A stretch of DNA of 64,000 nucleotides from JAWPMT01 sp965227935. Lineage in GTDB: Bacteria; Bacteroidota; Bacteroidia; Cytophagales; Cyclobacteriaceae. Below the pieces are notes generated by a model that ran no database searches, was not told the origin of the DNA, and worked only from the letters and a program-made list of their open reading frames with translations. Where the stretch lies: assembly GCA_965227935.1 (NCBI GenBank), contig CBDDGS010000043.1, positions 1,240,001 through 1,304,000 on the forward strand, given 5' to 3'. Each line of letters starts with the position of its first letter. The stretch's first letter is position 1. The position numbers were made by a program, and so were the translations under genes. This document shows, piece after piece, positions 49,401 to 56,508 of this stretch.

Positions 49401-50385
49401 CATCTTTGAACACTTCGATGATCGTTCCATCAACTTCAGTAGATGTTCCCGAAACCGAAGTGACACCAATACCGATGGGTGCGTCAATTCCCGGACAACT
49501 TGCACGAGGGTGCAACTCATCACCATCGCTAAGATCATCACCCGATGTTGGAGGAAAAATATCGATGAGGTCTTCGAAAAGGTCATCGGTAATTCCAAGG
49601 TCATCATCGATACCAGCAATGTCGCTGATCGACCCTCCGGTAGAAGGCTTGGGACTTATTACAGTGTTGCCCAGCATTCGCAACGGCGTGGCAGAAGTGA
49701 TCCCCAGACTGGACAAGTCCGAGTATGCCAGGTAGAAATCGTAGAAGTAGTCCTGTCCGCATTCTTCGGAATGCGCAATAGATTTTTGGCAGTGCTCATC
49801 GTAGGGACGGTCCACGGCTGCATCGCCAACTTCCGTACTTGTCAGCGTGTTGTTGTCTATGTCATAAATAGCAACTCCAAAATTGGATTCCAGGACAATC
49901 TCCACTTCGAAGCCAGGGTTCCCAGCAGTATTATCTGGATCAGCATCCGATCCGGAAGAGCCAAACTTCAAATCGGAATCGATGAGAATCGAGTATCCCT
50001 TAGAATTCTCAGCGGTGCCCCCCAGGCGAAACCTGAAATACAAGTATGTTCCGTCCGAGTAAGTGTAGACGGTCTCGTTATCAGTAGACTTGACCAGGTC
50101 GGTAAATCCGCAATTCGGGCCGGTAGAAAGATCAGAAGAGGGTTCTCCTGCCCCAATGATTGGCAGCGCTACAAACGGGATCTCACTTTCGGTCTCATCA
50201 TCATTGATAAATCCAGCAGCAGTTTCCGACGTGAAACCGTCGGCATTGGGGTCCAAAATGCCACTTCCAGAGCCTACAGCTGGCTTGTAAATAAGCCCCT
50301 TGGTCTGCCCCATCGTCTGTAGAGACAGCATCAAAGCTCCGAGCACCCAAAATAGGTGACGATATCTCCTGCGCGTGATACCCAT
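39697..50385 (-). CDS. Giant T9SS type B adhesin, N-terminal part (ends at a frameshift)
   Basis: 3562 residues, ending in out-of-frame TGGGWNDCDGGD after one extra C near 39731. A signal peptide (to about SLQTMGQ, 27) is followed by a CBM9-like N-terminal domain (about 30-250, GLIYKPAVGSGSGILDPN). Then come several Ig-like domains (250-900) and degenerate copies of an SprB-like repeat (900-1200). Twenty-two near-identical 92-residue repeats follow, coded by 40681-46752 (NPSTCSATDGSITLDFTGVADGSY ...GAGVYNDITITVSGC), and finally two whole and one broken 98-residue Ig-like repeats. SprB-type repeat adhesins move on the cell surface in gliding or attach cells to substrates. The OmpA/TPR protein lies upstream and PorP/SprF downstream. 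Whether the frameshift is real decides if a full product is made. Confidence 0.88.
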   Translation of the reverse strand: MGITRRRYRHLFWVLGALMLSLQTMGQTKGLIYKPAVGSGSGILDPNADGFTSETAAGFINDDETESEIPFVALPIIGAGEPSSDLSTGPNCGFTDLVKSTDNETVYTYSDGTYLYFRFRLGGTAENSKGYSILIDSDLKFGSSGSDADPDNTAGNPGFEVEIVLESNFGVAIYDIDNNTLTSTEVGDAAVDRPYDEHCQKSIAHSEECGQDYFYDFYLAYSDLSSLGITSATPLRMLGNTVISPKPSTGGSISDIAGIDDDLGITDDLFEDLIDIFPPTSGDDLSDGDELHPRASCPGIDAPIGIGVTSVSGTSTEVDGTIIEVFKDGFSQGSTVVASGVWTLSGLTALVAGEEITATAVVPVSAGTEKSVSYSDCNPVTVAATCSNAISAATTFSISTKGLCGDAGSAIAGAEIKVYFEGVLQSTGFGSVYAAADGSWTWKCNGNTSSCTGGGGCGFPTSGQIEVTQTESGKCESDPVEYCAGGAAASTAPTFDTSLTTATTTLSGAATAGASVTWFLDGAEQATTTASGGAWSFTPVTLSADQTVKVVSIETGLCSAEASTTVGGVSLTPTIAGTYCTGSTITSVSGYSSEVGGTVTLYTKASAGVTTGDTQSGMATVSASGDWTISSLNLSPGTFMAVTVTNTGELESGLSNEVEIFSQTMDGSLAITTSSANEGDASISGTGTAGNTIQLHLDGIAEDGFTATVDGSGDWTISGLDAASAGYNVLFAGGVVGVSSQNGSLCASDVVSGFTVDCLLPVSQTVSATTSTSVCSDKTITFNIASTENLVVYQLVDQSSNPLGTAVLGDGTALDLVASGLSSSVTSIAVKASKIGVTCETTFGNTAVLVEGFSISHVSANPTDCASPNGSITISGVSSGQSYNVDYNVDGVGASTSLTANGSGEISLLNLGPGEYTDITVSGLVITLSCTGNVIAGPVVLTNASSPTLSLGAGSDPTTCGGTDGSISLTSSIAAVTSYTVNYMKDGATQSASLASDASGNISLSGLGVGTYSNINIVNTADGCKSNNVGPIVLSDPSLTIALAGSSNPASCGGNGSFNLTFTGLADGSYTVNHDDGSFAGVTVTSGSATVTASAGTYTNINAVDPVTACTLENGLSVTISDPATHSISATRTNPATCGGNGSINLTFTNVPDGTYTIDYKDGVGASQSFSGVSVASNAATISTTAGAYNDLSLTLSGCVSTGFPDITISDPTPPAISLNSSSNPSTCSATDGSITLDFTGVADGSYTLNYVDGALAAQTFTGVSVSSGSATISGLGAGVYNDITVTVSGCTSTDNIDVTLSDPTTPTITLNSSSNPSTCSATDGSITLDFTGVADGSYTLNYVDGALAAQTFTGVSVSSGSATISGLGAGVYNDITITVSGCTSTDNIDVTLSDPTTPTITLNSSSNPSTCSGTDGSITLDFTGVADGSYTLNYVDGALAAQTFTGVSVSSGSATISGLGAGVYNDITITVSGCTSTDNIDVTLSDPTTPTISLNSSSNPSTCSATDGSITLDFTGVADGSYTLNYVDGALAAQTFTGVSVSSGSATISGLGAGVYNDITITVSGCTSTDNIDVTLSDPGTPTISLNSSSNPSTCSATDGSITLDFTGVADGSYTLNYVDGALAAQTFTGVSVSSGSATISGLGAGVYNDITITISGCTSTDNIDVTLSDPTTPTITLNSSSNPSTCSATDGSITLDFTGVADGSYTLNYVDGALAAQTFTGVSVSSGSATISGLGAGVYNDITITVSGCTSTDNIDVTLSDPTTPTITLNSSSNPSTCSATDGSITLDFTGVADGSYTLNYVDGALAAQTFTGVSVSSGSATISGLGAGVYNDITITISGCTSTDNIDVTLSDPTTPTITLNSSSNPSTCSATDGSITLDFTGVADGSYTLNYVDGALAAQTFTGVSVSSGSATISGLGAGVYNDITITVSGCTSTDNIDVTLSDPTTPTISLNSSSNPSTCSATDGNITLDFTGVADGSYTLNYVDGALAAQTFTGVSVSSGSATISGLGAGVYNDITITVSGCTSTDNIDVTLSDPTTPTITLNSSSNPSTCSGTDGSITLDFTGVADGSYTLNYVDGALAAQTFTGVSVSSGSATISGLGAGVYNDITITVSGCTSTDNIDVTLSDPTTPTITLNSSSNPSTCSATDGSITLDFTGVADGSYTLNYVDGALAAQTFTGVSVSSGSATISGLGAGVYNDITITVSGCTSTDNIDVTLSDPATPTITLNSSSNPSTCSATDGSITLDFTGVADGSYTLNYVDGALAAQTFTGVSVSSGSATISGLGAGVYNDITITVSGCTSTDNIDVTLSDPTTPTITLNSSSNPSTCSATDGSITLDFTGVADGSYTLNYVDGALAAQTFTGVSVSSGSATISGLGAGVYNDITITVSGCTSTDNIDVTLSDPGTPTITLNSSSNPSTCSATDGSITLDFTGVADGSYTLNYVDGALAAQTFTGVSVSSGSATISGLGAGVYNDITITVSGCTSTDNIDVTLSDPTTPTITLNSSSNPSTCSATDGSITLDFTGVADGSYTLNYVDGALAAQTFTGVSVSSGSATISGLGAGVYNDITITVSGCTSTDNIDVTLSDPTTPTITLNSSSNPTTCSGTDGSITLDFTGVADGSYTLNYVDGALAAQTFTGVSVSSGSATISGLGAGVYNDITITVSGCTSTDNIDVTLSDPTTPTVTLNSSSNPSTCSATDGSITLDFTGVADGSYTLNYVDGALAAQTFTGVSVSSGSATISGLGAGVYNDITITVSGCTSTDNIDVTLSDPTTPTITLNSSSNPTTCSGTDGSITLDFTGVADGSYTLNYVDGALAAQTFTGVSVSSGSATISGLGAGVYNDITITVSGCTSTDNIDVTLSDPTTPTITLNSSSNPSTCSGTDGSITLDFTGVADGSYTLNYVDGALAAQTFTGVSVSSGSATISGLGAGVYNDITITVSGCTSTDNIDVTLSDPTTPTITLNSSSNPSTCSGTDGSITLDFTGVADGSYTLNYVDGALAAQTFTGVSVSSGSATISGLGAGVYNDITITVSGCTSTDNIDVTVSDPTTPTISLNSSSNPSTCSATDGSITLDFTGVADGSYTLNYVDGALAAQTFTGVSVSSGSATISGLGAGVYNDITITISGCTSTDNIDVTLSDPTTPTVTLNSSSNPSTCSTTDGSITLDFTGVADGSYTLNYVDGALAAQTFTGVSVSSGSATISGLGAGVYNDITITVSGCTSTDNIDVTLSDPGAPGIPTVNTLHTNNASPTITGTADAGNTVTVVVGGATYSTTADGSGDWSIDTSADTPTSGTFSPDVNGGNEVVATASNGLCNTSDISSNELTIDTTAPATPTIASQTTNDTTPTLTGTAEAGTTVTVVIDGVTFATTTDGSGDWTVDTETDTPTAGGPFTGLSEGDYDLAVTSTDGAGNSTSDGSTNELTIDTTAPATPTIASQTTNDTTPTLTGTAEAGTTVTVVIDGVTFTTTADGSGDWSVDTETDTPTAGGPFTGLSEGDYDLAVTSIDAAGNSTSDGTSNEVTIDTTAPSTPTVTSQTTNDTTPTLTGTGGGWNDCDGGD
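40681..46752. repeat. 22 tandem repeats of exactly 276 bp
   Basis: The phrase CAGCGTCACATCGATGTT begins a unit every 276 bases: anchors at 40681, 40957, 43441, 44821 and 46201 are in exact register, up to the diverged unit at 46753. Each encodes 92 residues on the minus strand. No indel is seen across the 6072 bp. Confidence 0.9.
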
Positions 50386-50512
50386 AATCTATCTATGCAA
50401 CCGTAATATTCGGCATTCAGGAACTGCTATCCACATGACCAGCAGTGAGCCAATAAAGAAGCTCAGTCAACAGGCATGCCAACGATTGCATTCCTGAAAA
50501 TAAATTCAACGA

Positions 50513-52639
50513 TCATTCAATTTTTAAAATAGTAAGCTCTGTCCTTCTGTTGGCCTGATGGTCCTGGTCGCTGCACTTTACTCCATCTCTGCAATTGTTC
50601 AACAACCTTGTTTCGCCATAGCCTTTCGGCACAATTCGCTGATCTTCAATACCTTGATTTATCAGATAGCTGGCCGCAGATTCAGCTCGCTCTTGAGATA
50701 ACTTCATGTTGTAGGGTGCGGAACCTCTCGAATCAGTGTGCGAACTCAACTCAATTTTCAGATGAGAATTATCCGTCATGAACAATACGAGTTTGTCGAG
50801 TTCGACCTCAGATTCTGGCCTTAAGTGCGCGCTGTTAACGTCGTAATAAATATGATCGAGCCGTATGCTTTCACCCACCACAATTTTCTTCAGCCCCACG
50901 TTCTCGACATTCCTCCCCAACTCGAGTCTGTCACTTGCAATAGTGTCCCTTTTCGTATAATAGCCATCTTTGATGAGCATCAGCAAATAGCTTTGAGCCG
51001 GGTCTATCTTGAATGTCGTTGTTCCTCCCCTTCTGGTGACCGTTGATGCATCATCCAGGCATACGAGCATAAGATCTACTCCATCAACGGCCCCGCCGGA
51101 CTTCGCCTCCTGTATAGTCACCTCCAAATAGGAGCGAACCATTTTGATCTCCCCCACATCCAAGCTGGCGTCGGCCAACTCAAAAACACAGGAATCTACC
51201 TGCTGAAGGTCTTGTTTATAGGCGTAAATCTCGAATTTGCCATGGTGGCCCATCTCCACGACGAATCGCCCGTCCTCTCCGGAGGCAACTTGCCCTACTT
51301 GCTTACCCTCTTCCTCTAGTACCAATTGCACGTCGGCCAATGGCTCACCTGTCTCCTGATCTACAACACGCCCCTTGATATTCATGGAAGTCCTTCGAAA
51401 TTGGAAGATATCATCGCTCCCTAGACGACTTGATGCGAAATAACCTGTGATCAGACCGTCATCGGTGATCAGCCCGAAATCGTCTTGGCTACTGTTAAAT
51501 GGTGCCCCCATATTGCTCACGGCCCCGTCTGCTAGTCCATCGCTCAGAGTGACCTCGTACAGGTCCAATCCACCCAGTCCTTCATGGCCATTACTAGCGA
51601 AGTAGAGCCGGTTGCCATGAAAGAATGGAAACATCTCATCGCCGGTTGAATTGACCACGGCACCCATATTTGCCGGACGCGACCAGGAACCGTTCACCAT
51701 CCGCGAAAGGAAAAGATCGGTTCCTCCATAGGTGCCGGGCTGATTGGAGGCATAAATCAAGAGCCGACCATCTTCGCTAATAGTCGGATGACCCGAAGAA
51801 TAGTTCACCTCATTATGCTCAAACCCCTCAGGAGGAGTCCACGCACCGGTAGAATCCCGTTTGGCAAAAAAAAGTTGAAGGTTAGTGACACCGTCCGCAT
51901 CCTTTTGCAGGCGACTTTTCTGGACATTGCTTCTAGTGAATACAATTTGATCGCCATTATCAAAGACTTGAGCAGGTCCCTCATGGTATCTGCTATTGAG
52001 TCCAACAATTCGTTCAAGACGCCTCGATGAGTCCAGCGGTTGGTAATGGTAGAAGTCCAGATAGTCAGATTTGTCCCAGTTGTACTCACTTTTCACCCAC
52101 GATCTACGACTGCGAGACGAAACGAAGGCCACGGAGCCTCCATAGTAGAATGGACCAAACTCACTTTCATCAGTGTTGAAATCGAGTGCTTCGACCTCTA
52201 CAGGTGCAGCGCTTCGGGCTAGCTGATCCAATTTCCCGAGACCTAACAGTTTCTTCTTGGCCAATGGATTGGAAGAGGCCTTCTGATAGTAGATGTAGGC
52301 TTCCGTATAGTTCTCGTTTTTGCTCAGTTGCTCCGCAAGCAGGAAGTGAGTGTCCTGATTCCTTGCGCCCCCAAGCTCGAGGTGCTTCCGAAGCCAATAT
52401 TCGGACGCCTTAGAATCATTGAGCTTGATGTGGCAATCGGCAATCCTGCGTGCGACTTCTGCATTGGCCGTATCCTTACTATATGCCTCTTCGAAGAGTT
52501 CCAGGGCCTCTGAATAGGCATAATGGGCATAGCTCAATTCCGCCCTCTTAACCGTATTGATCACAGGTAGTGACTGAGCTCCTGCAGGCGCCAGGCAACA
52601 GATGAATATGCTGGTAATCAGAAGGTATGTCCTGTACAT
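50513..52639 (-). CDS. OmpA-family protein with TPR, PD40 propeller and carboxypeptidase-regulatory domains
   Basis: 708 residues. A signal peptide (to about PAGAQ, 22) is followed by TPR-like helices (30-140, YSEALELFEEAYSKDTANAEVARRIAD). Next is a PD40 beta-propeller (about 150-420: FGPFYYGGSVAFVSSRS, HPTISEDGRLLIYASN, MFPFFHGNRLYFASN), a carboxypeptidase-regulatory-like Ig domain (about 425-500, NIKGRVVDQETGEPLADVQL) and an OmpA peptidoglycan-binding domain (about 590-708, IYYDVNSAHLRPESEVELDKL; ELSSHTDSRGSAPYN). This layout is that of PorE-like proteins, which anchor T9SS parts to the wall. It begins the adhesin/PorP cluster and is read in the same direction, 127 bases upstream of the adhesin. 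Confidence 0.9.
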   Translation of the reverse strand: MYRTYLLITSIFICCLAPAGAQSLPVINTVKRAELSYAHYAYSEALELFEEAYSKDTANAEVARRIADCHIKLNDSKASEYWLRKHLELGGARNQDTHFLLAEQLSKNENYTEAYIYYQKASSNPLAKKKLLGLGKLDQLARSAAPVEVEALDFNTDESEFGPFYYGGSVAFVSSRSRRSWVKSEYNWDKSDYLDFYHYQPLDSSRRLERIVGLNSRYHEGPAQVFDNGDQIVFTRSNVQKSRLQKDADGVTNLQLFFAKRDSTGAWTPPEGFEHNEVNYSSGHPTISEDGRLLIYASNQPGTYGGTDLFLSRMVNGSWSRPANMGAVVNSTGDEMFPFFHGNRLYFASNGHEGLGGLDLYEVTLSDGLADGAVSNMGAPFNSSQDDFGLITDDGLITGYFASSRLGSDDIFQFRRTSMNIKGRVVDQETGEPLADVQLVLEEEGKQVGQVASGEDGRFVVEMGHHGKFEIYAYKQDLQQVDSCVFELADASLDVGEIKMVRSYLEVTIQEAKSGGAVDGVDLMLVCLDDASTVTRRGGTTTFKIDPAQSYLLMLIKDGYYTKRDTIASDRLELGRNVENVGLKKIVVGESIRLDHIYYDVNSAHLRPESEVELDKLVLFMTDNSHLKIELSSHTDSRGSAPYNMKLSQERAESAASYLINQGIEDQRIVPKGYGETRLLNNCRDGVKCSDQDHQANRRTELTILKIE

Positions 52640-52781
52640 AACCGTAATCCGGCAAGTTATGAACTCGCATAGGTCAGGACTAATGAAAGATCATCAGCTG
52701 GCAAAAGTCGACACTGGGAGAGAAAAAATCCCAAGGGAACTAAATAACAGCGAATTACCCGAAAAGAGATTTTCTAAAACC

Positions 52782-53147
52782 TCAATGGATCTTTGACAAG
52801 CACCGCTCCACGGACATTTGCAGGTCCTTCATAGAGAAGGGCTTCTGCAGATAGTCGCAGATCTCCAGCTTATAGTTCTCCATGATGCGAGGTGGGTGCC
52901 CCGAAACAATGATGATCTGCGGCTTGTGATCCACTAGCTCCATGAACTCTGGACCCTCCAGACCGGAGATGCTAATGTCCAAAAAGAGCAAGTCTGGTTT
53001 CTGCTTCTCAATGTCCAACGCAGCCTGTGTCGTTTCGCCATGTACCGACAGCACATCAAGGTTGCCAAGACGCGAGATGTAGCGCTGCAGGAGGTCTGCA
53101 AAATCTTCGTCGTCTTCGACGATAATACAAGAGTAGATAGCGCCCAT
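52782..53147 (-). CDS. Stand-alone response-regulator receiver protein
   Basis: 121 residues, only a CheY-like receiver domain. The acidic pocket is Glu11-Asp12-Asp13 (IVEDDEDF), the phospho-acceptor is Asp57 (LLFLDISISG), the switch residue is Ser82 (IIIVSGHPP) and the conserved Lys is Lys102 (LQKPFS). No output domain is attached and no kinase is next to it, so it must act through protein contacts or phosphotransfer. It has a near-perfect promoter of its own at 53191-53220. It lies upstream of, and in the same direction as, the T9SS OmpA/adhesin/PorP genes (143-base gap), so a role in that cluster is possible but unproven. Confidence 0.9.
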   Translation of the reverse strand: MGAIYSCIIVEDDEDFADLLQRYISRLGNLDVLSVHGETTQAALDIEKQKPDLLFLDISISGLEGPEFMELVDHKPQIIIVSGHPPRIMENYKLEICDYLQKPFSMKDLQMSVERCLSKIH

Positions 53148-53190
53148 CTAATAGCTGATTTGACTAAAGAGTTTAGTGGTTACTTGCTAA

Positions 53191-53220
53191 CAAATCTATG
53201 AAATTTTACTTTCCACCAAA
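53191..53220 (-). promoter_or_regulatory. Strong Bacteroidota-type promoter for the receiver gene
   Basis: On the minus strand TTTG (53220-53217), 18 bases, then TAGATTTG (53198-53191): both boxes match the TTTG/TAnnTTTG consensus exactly. Transcription would start about 38 bases before the ATG. Confidence 0.75.
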
Positions 53221-53393
53221 CCACTATCTGCCAATACCGAGGATGCAGCGGCTGAACTAGGGAAAAGTCAAGGTCAAAGAGACAAAATAGCGCTGAGAAG
53301 CGTCAGGTTCCTCACAATTTACCCACAATCCGGTCCTCAATAATCCTCACATTTCACTACAAGTAGCGAGATTCGACCGGTGTTCGGAAGCAC

Positions 53394-54677
53394 TTACTTG
53401 CGGTCTTTGATGTTGATGATGAGTCGATTGCCGCGATTGTAGGAGAGGTAATTCCACACCCAATTGGAGAAGACCAGCAGCTTTCGACGAAACCCCATAA
53501 TTGAGATGAGATGGATAAACATCCAGACAAACCAACCGAAAAACCCGCCAAAACTCAGACCTGGCGCATCCACAACAGCTCTGTTTCTCCCAATTGTCGC
53601 CATAGTGCCCTTGTCTCTGTACTTCATCCGCTTCATGGGTTGGGATGTTAGCTGCCTGTGTAGATTTCGACCGAGGTTTCGCGCCTGTTGTATCGCTACC
53701 GGCGCCAGCATGGGCAGCCCCTGGGGCCAACCCTCTTGTTCCTGGTAGGATACGTCACCAATGGCAAAGACATCCTGCAGTCCCTGGACCCGACTGTATT
53801 CATCGACGTGCAGCCTACCTCGGTGGATCATATCTTCAGAAAAGCCTGAAGGGAAATTTCCCTGCACTCCGGCCGCCCATATCAGGCAATCAGAGGGAAG
53901 CGTAGTCCCGTCTGTCAACGAGACCTGGCAATCGTCATAGGCTACCACGCGGTTTTGCAGGATCACCTTCACGCCAAACTCCTCCAGGTACTTCTTCGCA
54001 CGTCGACTGGCAAAAGGGCTCATCGCCTGCAGTACACGCTCACCAGCATCTACCAGAAAGATCTGCATCTTTCGAAAATCCAGCTCCGGATAGTCTTTGG
54101 GTAGGACGTGATCACGCAGCTCGCCAATTGCGCCGGCCAGTTCGGCCCCAGTAGGTCCACCACCTACGATGACGATATTCATGTATCGCTGCAGCTCCGA
54201 TTCTCCCTGCGCCAACAGGGCCTTCTCAAAATTCCCAATCAGATGCGTCCGAAGGGCGATGGCATCACTGATCTCACGCATCCCCTGTGATTGCTGCTCG
54301 ATTTGGCTGTTGCCGAAGAAGTTGGTCTTCGAGCCAGAAGCGAGGATGAGATAATCGTACCCCAATGGCCCCAGCGATGTAGCTAGTTGCTTCTTCTCCA
54401 AATCAACTTCCAGCACTTCCGCCAGACGAAAGTGGAAGTGCTCATCATCCTGCAAAAACTCCCGAAGAGGACTTGAAATATCCCCTGGTGATAGTCCCGC
54501 GGTAGCTACCTGGTACAGCAGTGGGATGAATGTGTGGTAGTTGTTCTTGTCAAGCATGACGGTCTCCACAGGACACTTCCTGAGCTTCTGGATCAGCTCT
54601 ATGCCCGCAAAACCACCACCTATGATCACCACCCGTGGCAAGTCCGACTGTGGCAAACTCTCTTCGAGGTTTTTCAC
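53394..54677 (-). CDS. ndh: Type II NADH dehydrogenase (NDH-2)
   Basis: 427 residues. Two dinucleotide motifs are present: FAD GGGFAGIELI (19-28) and NAD(P) IVGGGPTGAELAGAIGEL. The quinone-site and FAD-closing region DVFAIGDVS and the late AIQQARNLGRNL are typical of NDH-2. The hydrophobic C-terminal segment (GGFFGWFVWMFIHLISIMG) would dock it at the inner membrane, where it passes electrons from NADH to quinone without pumping protons. The start is GTG at 54677, with no ATG near in frame. It is divergent from the UMF1 gene, with a 102-base shared control region. Confidence 0.92.
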   Translation of the reverse strand: MKNLEESLPQSDLPRVVIIGGGFAGIELIQKLRKCPVETVMLDKNNYHTFIPLLYQVATAGLSPGDISSPLREFLQDDEHFHFRLAEVLEVDLEKKQLATSLGPLGYDYLILASGSKTNFFGNSQIEQQSQGMREISDAIALRTHLIGNFEKALLAQGESELQRYMNIVIVGGGPTGAELAGAIGELRDHVLPKDYPELDFRKMQIFLVDAGERVLQAMSPFASRRAKKYLEEFGVKVILQNRVVAYDDCQVSLTDGTTLPSDCLIWAAGVQGNFPSGFSEDMIHRGRLHVDEYSRVQGLQDVFAIGDVSYQEQEGWPQGLPMLAPVAIQQARNLGRNLHRQLTSQPMKRMKYRDKGTMATIGRNRAVVDAPGLSFGGFFGWFVWMFIHLISIMGFRRKLLVFSNWVWNYLSYNRGNRLIINIKDRK

Positions 54678-54740
54678 GATCTGCGCTTTTGGGCGAAACT
54701 AACGATAATTGGAAGGCCCGATTGATTCTCGAGTAAAAGT

Positions 54741-54770
54741 TTTGTGGCCCCACCGAAAACTGTAATTTTC
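54741..54770 (+). promoter_or_regulatory. Promoter of the UMF1 transporter gene
   Basis: TTTG (54741-54744), 18 bases, TAATTTTC (54763-54770, one mismatch to TAnnTTTG). The ATG at 54780 is only 9 bases beyond the -7 box, so the 5' leader would be a few bases or absent. Confidence 0.6.
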
Positions 54771-54779
54771 GCGACTAAC

Positions 54780-56093
54780 ATGAAAGGAAACAAGCGACTG
54801 ATCAGGGCCTGGTGTATGTATGACTGGGCCAATTCCGTTTACAATCTGGTCATCAATACGGCCATCTTTCCGATCTATTACGCCGCAGTCACGGCCAATC
54901 CTGAGGCCAATGATCGCGTCTCCTTTTTTGGGTGGGAAGTGGTCAATTCAGTGCTGTACAGCTATGCCCTCGCTATTTCGTACCTGATTTCGGCAGCAAT
55001 ACTTCCGCTCCTTTCTGGCGTCGCGGACTACACCGGAAAAAAGAAGCTATTCCTGAAAATTTTTACCTACCTGGGCGCCGCTGCCTGTATGTCCATGTTC
55101 TTCTTCACCGGAGACACATTGGAGTGGGGCATCCTGTGTGTCATCATGGCGAGCGTAGGCTTCAGCAGCGGTCTCGTGTTTTATGACGCCTTTTTACCTG
55201 AGATAGCAGATGATAAGGACACAGACCGTGTCAGTGGCATGGGCTACGCCTTCGGGTACGGTGGCAGCGCGTTGATGTTGATCCTCAGTCTGATCATCAT
55301 TCAGAAACATGAGTGGTTTGGGCTTGAGAGTTCCGGAATGGCCACCCGAATCGTATTCCTGCTTGTAGGGATCTGGTGGATCGGCTGGGCACAGATTCCT
55401 TTCAAAAGGCTCCCCGACAATGTTTTCCATAGGAAACCTCAGGGAGACATCTTCCTCAATGGCTACCTGGAAATCAGGAAAGTATTCAAAGCGCTACGGC
55501 ACCAGCTACACATTAAGCGGTACCTGATATCGTTCCTCTTTTTCAATATGGGCGTGCAAACCATCATGTTGCTTGCCACGCTCTTCGGATCCAAGGAGTT
55601 GGGCCTTGAAGGAGGCCAACTGATTCCTGTCCTGCTCATTATACAGTTTGTAGGCATCGTTGGGTCCATGCTCTTCGCCAGAGTCTCGGAGCAGCGCGGC
55701 AACAAGTTTTCGTTATCACTGATGATCCTGATTTGGATTGGCGTGTGCCTCTATGCTTATTTCATGACCACTGTCACGCAGTTCTACATCATCGCATTTG
55801 TGGTGGGACTTGTCATGGGTGGGATACAGGCATTGTCCCGAGCTACTTTCTCTAAGCTTATTCCTGCGGATACAGTCGATCACGCTTCGTACTTCTCGTT
55901 TTTTGATGTTACCTATCACATAAGCGTTGTACTTGGTACCTTTAGCTACGGTCTGATAGAGCAAATCACCGGATCGATGCGCAATAGTACCCTGGCACTG
56001 GGATCATTCTTCGTCATCGGTCTGTTCTTTTTAACCAAAGTGAAAATGGCACATGCCAAACCCGTTCCAACAGCTGAGTCTGCCGACGTTTGA
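54780..56093 (+). CDS. UMF1-family MFS transporter
   Basis: 437 residues from ATG 54780; a GTG 36 bases earlier lies inside the promoter. It has about 12 transmembrane helices. The N-terminal RAWCMYDWANSVYNLVINTAIFPIYY is the hallmark of the UMF1/Atg22-like branch of the major facilitator superfamily, and the loop GVADYTGKKKLFL matches the MFS motif between helices 2 and 3. Related proteins export amino acids from the yeast vacuole; in bacteria the substrate is generally unknown. Its 3' end overlaps the next gene by 41 bases. Confidence 0.9.
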   Translation: MKGNKRLIRAWCMYDWANSVYNLVINTAIFPIYYAAVTANPEANDRVSFFGWEVVNSVLYSYALAISYLISAAILPLLSGVADYTGKKKLFLKIFTYLGAAACMSMFFFTGDTLEWGILCVIMASVGFSSGLVFYDAFLPEIADDKDTDRVSGMGYAFGYGGSALMLILSLIIIQKHEWFGLESSGMATRIVFLLVGIWWIGWAQIPFKRLPDNVFHRKPQGDIFLNGYLEIRKVFKALRHQLHIKRYLISFLFFNMGVQTIMLLATLFGSKELGLEGGQLIPVLLIIQFVGIVGSMLFARVSEQRGNKFSLSLMILIWIGVCLYAYFMTTVTQFYIIAFVVGLVMGGIQALSRATFSKLIPADTVDHASYFSFFDVTYHISVVLGTFSYGLIEQITGSMRNSTLALGSFFVIGLFFLTKVKMAHAKPVPTAESADV

Positions 56094-56508
56094 TTCCCGA
56101 ATTTCAAAGGAAGGAGGTGAGTATTACATCTACGACCCCATCCGCAAAAAACAGGTGCTGCTTACCAAGGAAGAGTGGGTCCGCCAGCACTTCATTCACC
56201 TCCTCGTTGAACACTTGGGTTATCCGAGAGGATTAATACGAGTGGAGGCGGGTCTCAAGTATTACAAGACCGCAAAAAGATCTGACCTGGTCGTTTACAA
56301 CAATGAAGGGCAAGTGCACCTCTTACTCGAATGCAAAAATCCCGAGGTCAAGTTGACATCAACCACCTTGCAACAATTGGCCGTGTACAACAAGACCCTC
56401 AATGCTCGCTACGTCGCTATTAGCAATGGTTTGCAACACTTCTGTTGGCAAAGAGAGGGCGAAGGATATTCGCCCATGACCAACTTCCCCGACTACAAGT
56501 CTAGTTGA
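56053..56508 (+). CDS. HsdR N-terminal-like PD-(D/E)xK protein
   Basis: 151 residues with the fold of the type I restriction R-subunit N-terminus, but no helicase attached. The likely catalytic set is Asp78 (KRSDLVVYN), Glu93 and Lys95 (LLECKNPE), with the conserved EEWVRQHFIHLLVEHLGYP helix ahead. Such short proteins are widespread and conserved in Bacteroidota, of about this length, and their role is not known to me; they may be DNA-acting nucleases. The start ATG is inside the end of the UMF1 gene (41-base overlap), and its stop overlaps the convergent ald gene by 8 bases. No methylase or specificity subunit is near, so it is not a restriction system here. Confidence 0.8.
   Translation: MPNPFQQLSLPTFDSRISKEGGEYYIYDPIRKKQVLLTKEEWVRQHFIHLLVEHLGYPRGLIRVEAGLKYYKTAKRSDLVVYNNEGQVHLLLECKNPEVKLTSTTLQQLAVYNKTLNARYVAISNGLQHFCWQREGEGYSPMTNFPDYKSS

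Noticed and set aside
56053..56508. Type I restriction-modification system
   Set aside because: Only an HsdR-N-like domain is present; no helicase, HsdM or HsdS gene is nearby.
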